From Chloroflexota bacterium (GTDB taxonomy: Bacteria > Chloroflexota > Dormibacteria > CF-121), in contig VBFF01000137.1 in the NCBI GenBank assembly GCA_005889285.1, positions 1 through 6,924 of the forward strand: a DNA stretch of 6,924 nucleotides, in the 5' to 3' direction. The notes below the pieces were generated by a model, which was not told where the DNA came from, made no database searches, and saw only the letters and a program-made list of their open reading frames with translations. Shown in pieces: positions 6,730 through 6,924 of this stretch; the first letter of the stretch is position 1; each line of letters starts with the position of its first letter. The translations under genes and the position numbers were made by a program.

Positions 6730-6924
6730 AGATCAGTATTCCCTGATGCAGGCGCTCCCAATCGCCTGCCGCAGCACGGACGCCGAGCGCCCGGTCCAGG
6801 GCGCGGCGCTTCTCCGCCAGCTCCCAGCAGTTCCGATCCCGGCAGAGGTAAGCACTACGACCGGTGATCCGGCGCGGGTCGACCACAATCTGCCCGTCGA
6901 CCACGGCAAGTCGGTGCAGGTCCG
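6728..6924 (-). CDS. ylxR: YlxR-family (DUF448) RNA-binding protein, 5' end outside window
   Basis: Only the last 64 residues are present, read from 6922 (the codon before is split by the edge) to TGA at 6728. The piece contains a strand ending in GQIVVDPRRITGRSAYLCRD and then a helix with EKRRALDRALG, which match the YlxR core pattern of DGR-hVVDP, GRGAYhC and KR-hxRAL. YlxR is a small basic RNA-binding/nucleoid-associated protein encoded between nusA and infB in many bacteria, so the position fits exactly. The usual N-terminal CxxC-type segment would lie beyond the right edge. No abnormality is seen. Confidence 0.85.
   Translation of the reverse strand, partial: DLHRLAVVDGQIVVDPRRITGRSAYLCRDRNCWELAEKRRALDRALGVRAAAGDWERLHQGILI

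Noticed and set aside
1..6924. tRNA, rRNA, CRISPR array, insertion sequence or attachment site
   Set aside because: The window is filled end to end with overlapping protein genes; no repeat-spacer pattern, transposase motif or tRNA-like fold was seen.

Overview
The window is one continuous minus-strand block of translation, ribosome-maturation and cofactor genes from a GC-rich bacterium. Read in the direction of transcription (high to low coordinates) the order is: ylxR (3' end only) - infB - an F420/luciferase-like oxidoreductase remnant - a SAM methyltransferase - rbfA - a DHH phosphoesterase (nrnA-like) - truB - ribF (cut by the left edge). This is the downstream half of the widespread nusA-infB operon. 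The antisense open frames on the plus strand, including a very long one opposite infB, are composition shadows.

Organism (inference): an nrnA-type DHH gene between rbfA and truB, the high GC and an F420-type gene point to Actinomycetota, Chloroflexota or relatives such as Dormibacterota. IF2 is only about 666 residues and lacks the long Pro/Ala/Gly-rich N-terminal extension usual in Actinomycetota, so I lean to a Chloroflexota-like lineage, at low confidence.

Layout: 6728-6924 ylxR end; 6661-6727 the only sizeable non-coding gap, with a perfect 9-bp hairpin and the infB leader; 4660-6660 infB; 3781-4663 oxidoreductase, broken by a frame change and loss of conserved residues; 3111-3779 methyltransferase; 2719-3084 rbfA; 1728-2756 DHH phosphoesterase; 853-1731 truB; 1-856 ribF. 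Adjacent genes overlap or nearly touch (GTAA, GTGA and ATGA overlaps, a 38-base overlap), so translational coupling is expected throughout.

How the genes work together: IF2 starts translation, RbfA matures the 30S subunit, TruB makes the tRNA T-loop pseudouridine, the DHH protein recycles short oligonucleotides or pAp, and RibF makes FMN/FAD. The oxidoreductase and methyltransferase are not part of the usual operon and look like a two-gene insertion between infB and rbfA.

I found no evidence of an undescribed system. The unusual points are that three consecutive genes (infB, oxidoreductase, methyltransferase) have no ATG/GTG/TTG where homology and coupling place the start (ATA, GTA and CTC instead), and that the oxidoreductase carries an internal deletion beside an 8-bp direct repeat. 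Sequence or assembly error must be excluded for all of these.
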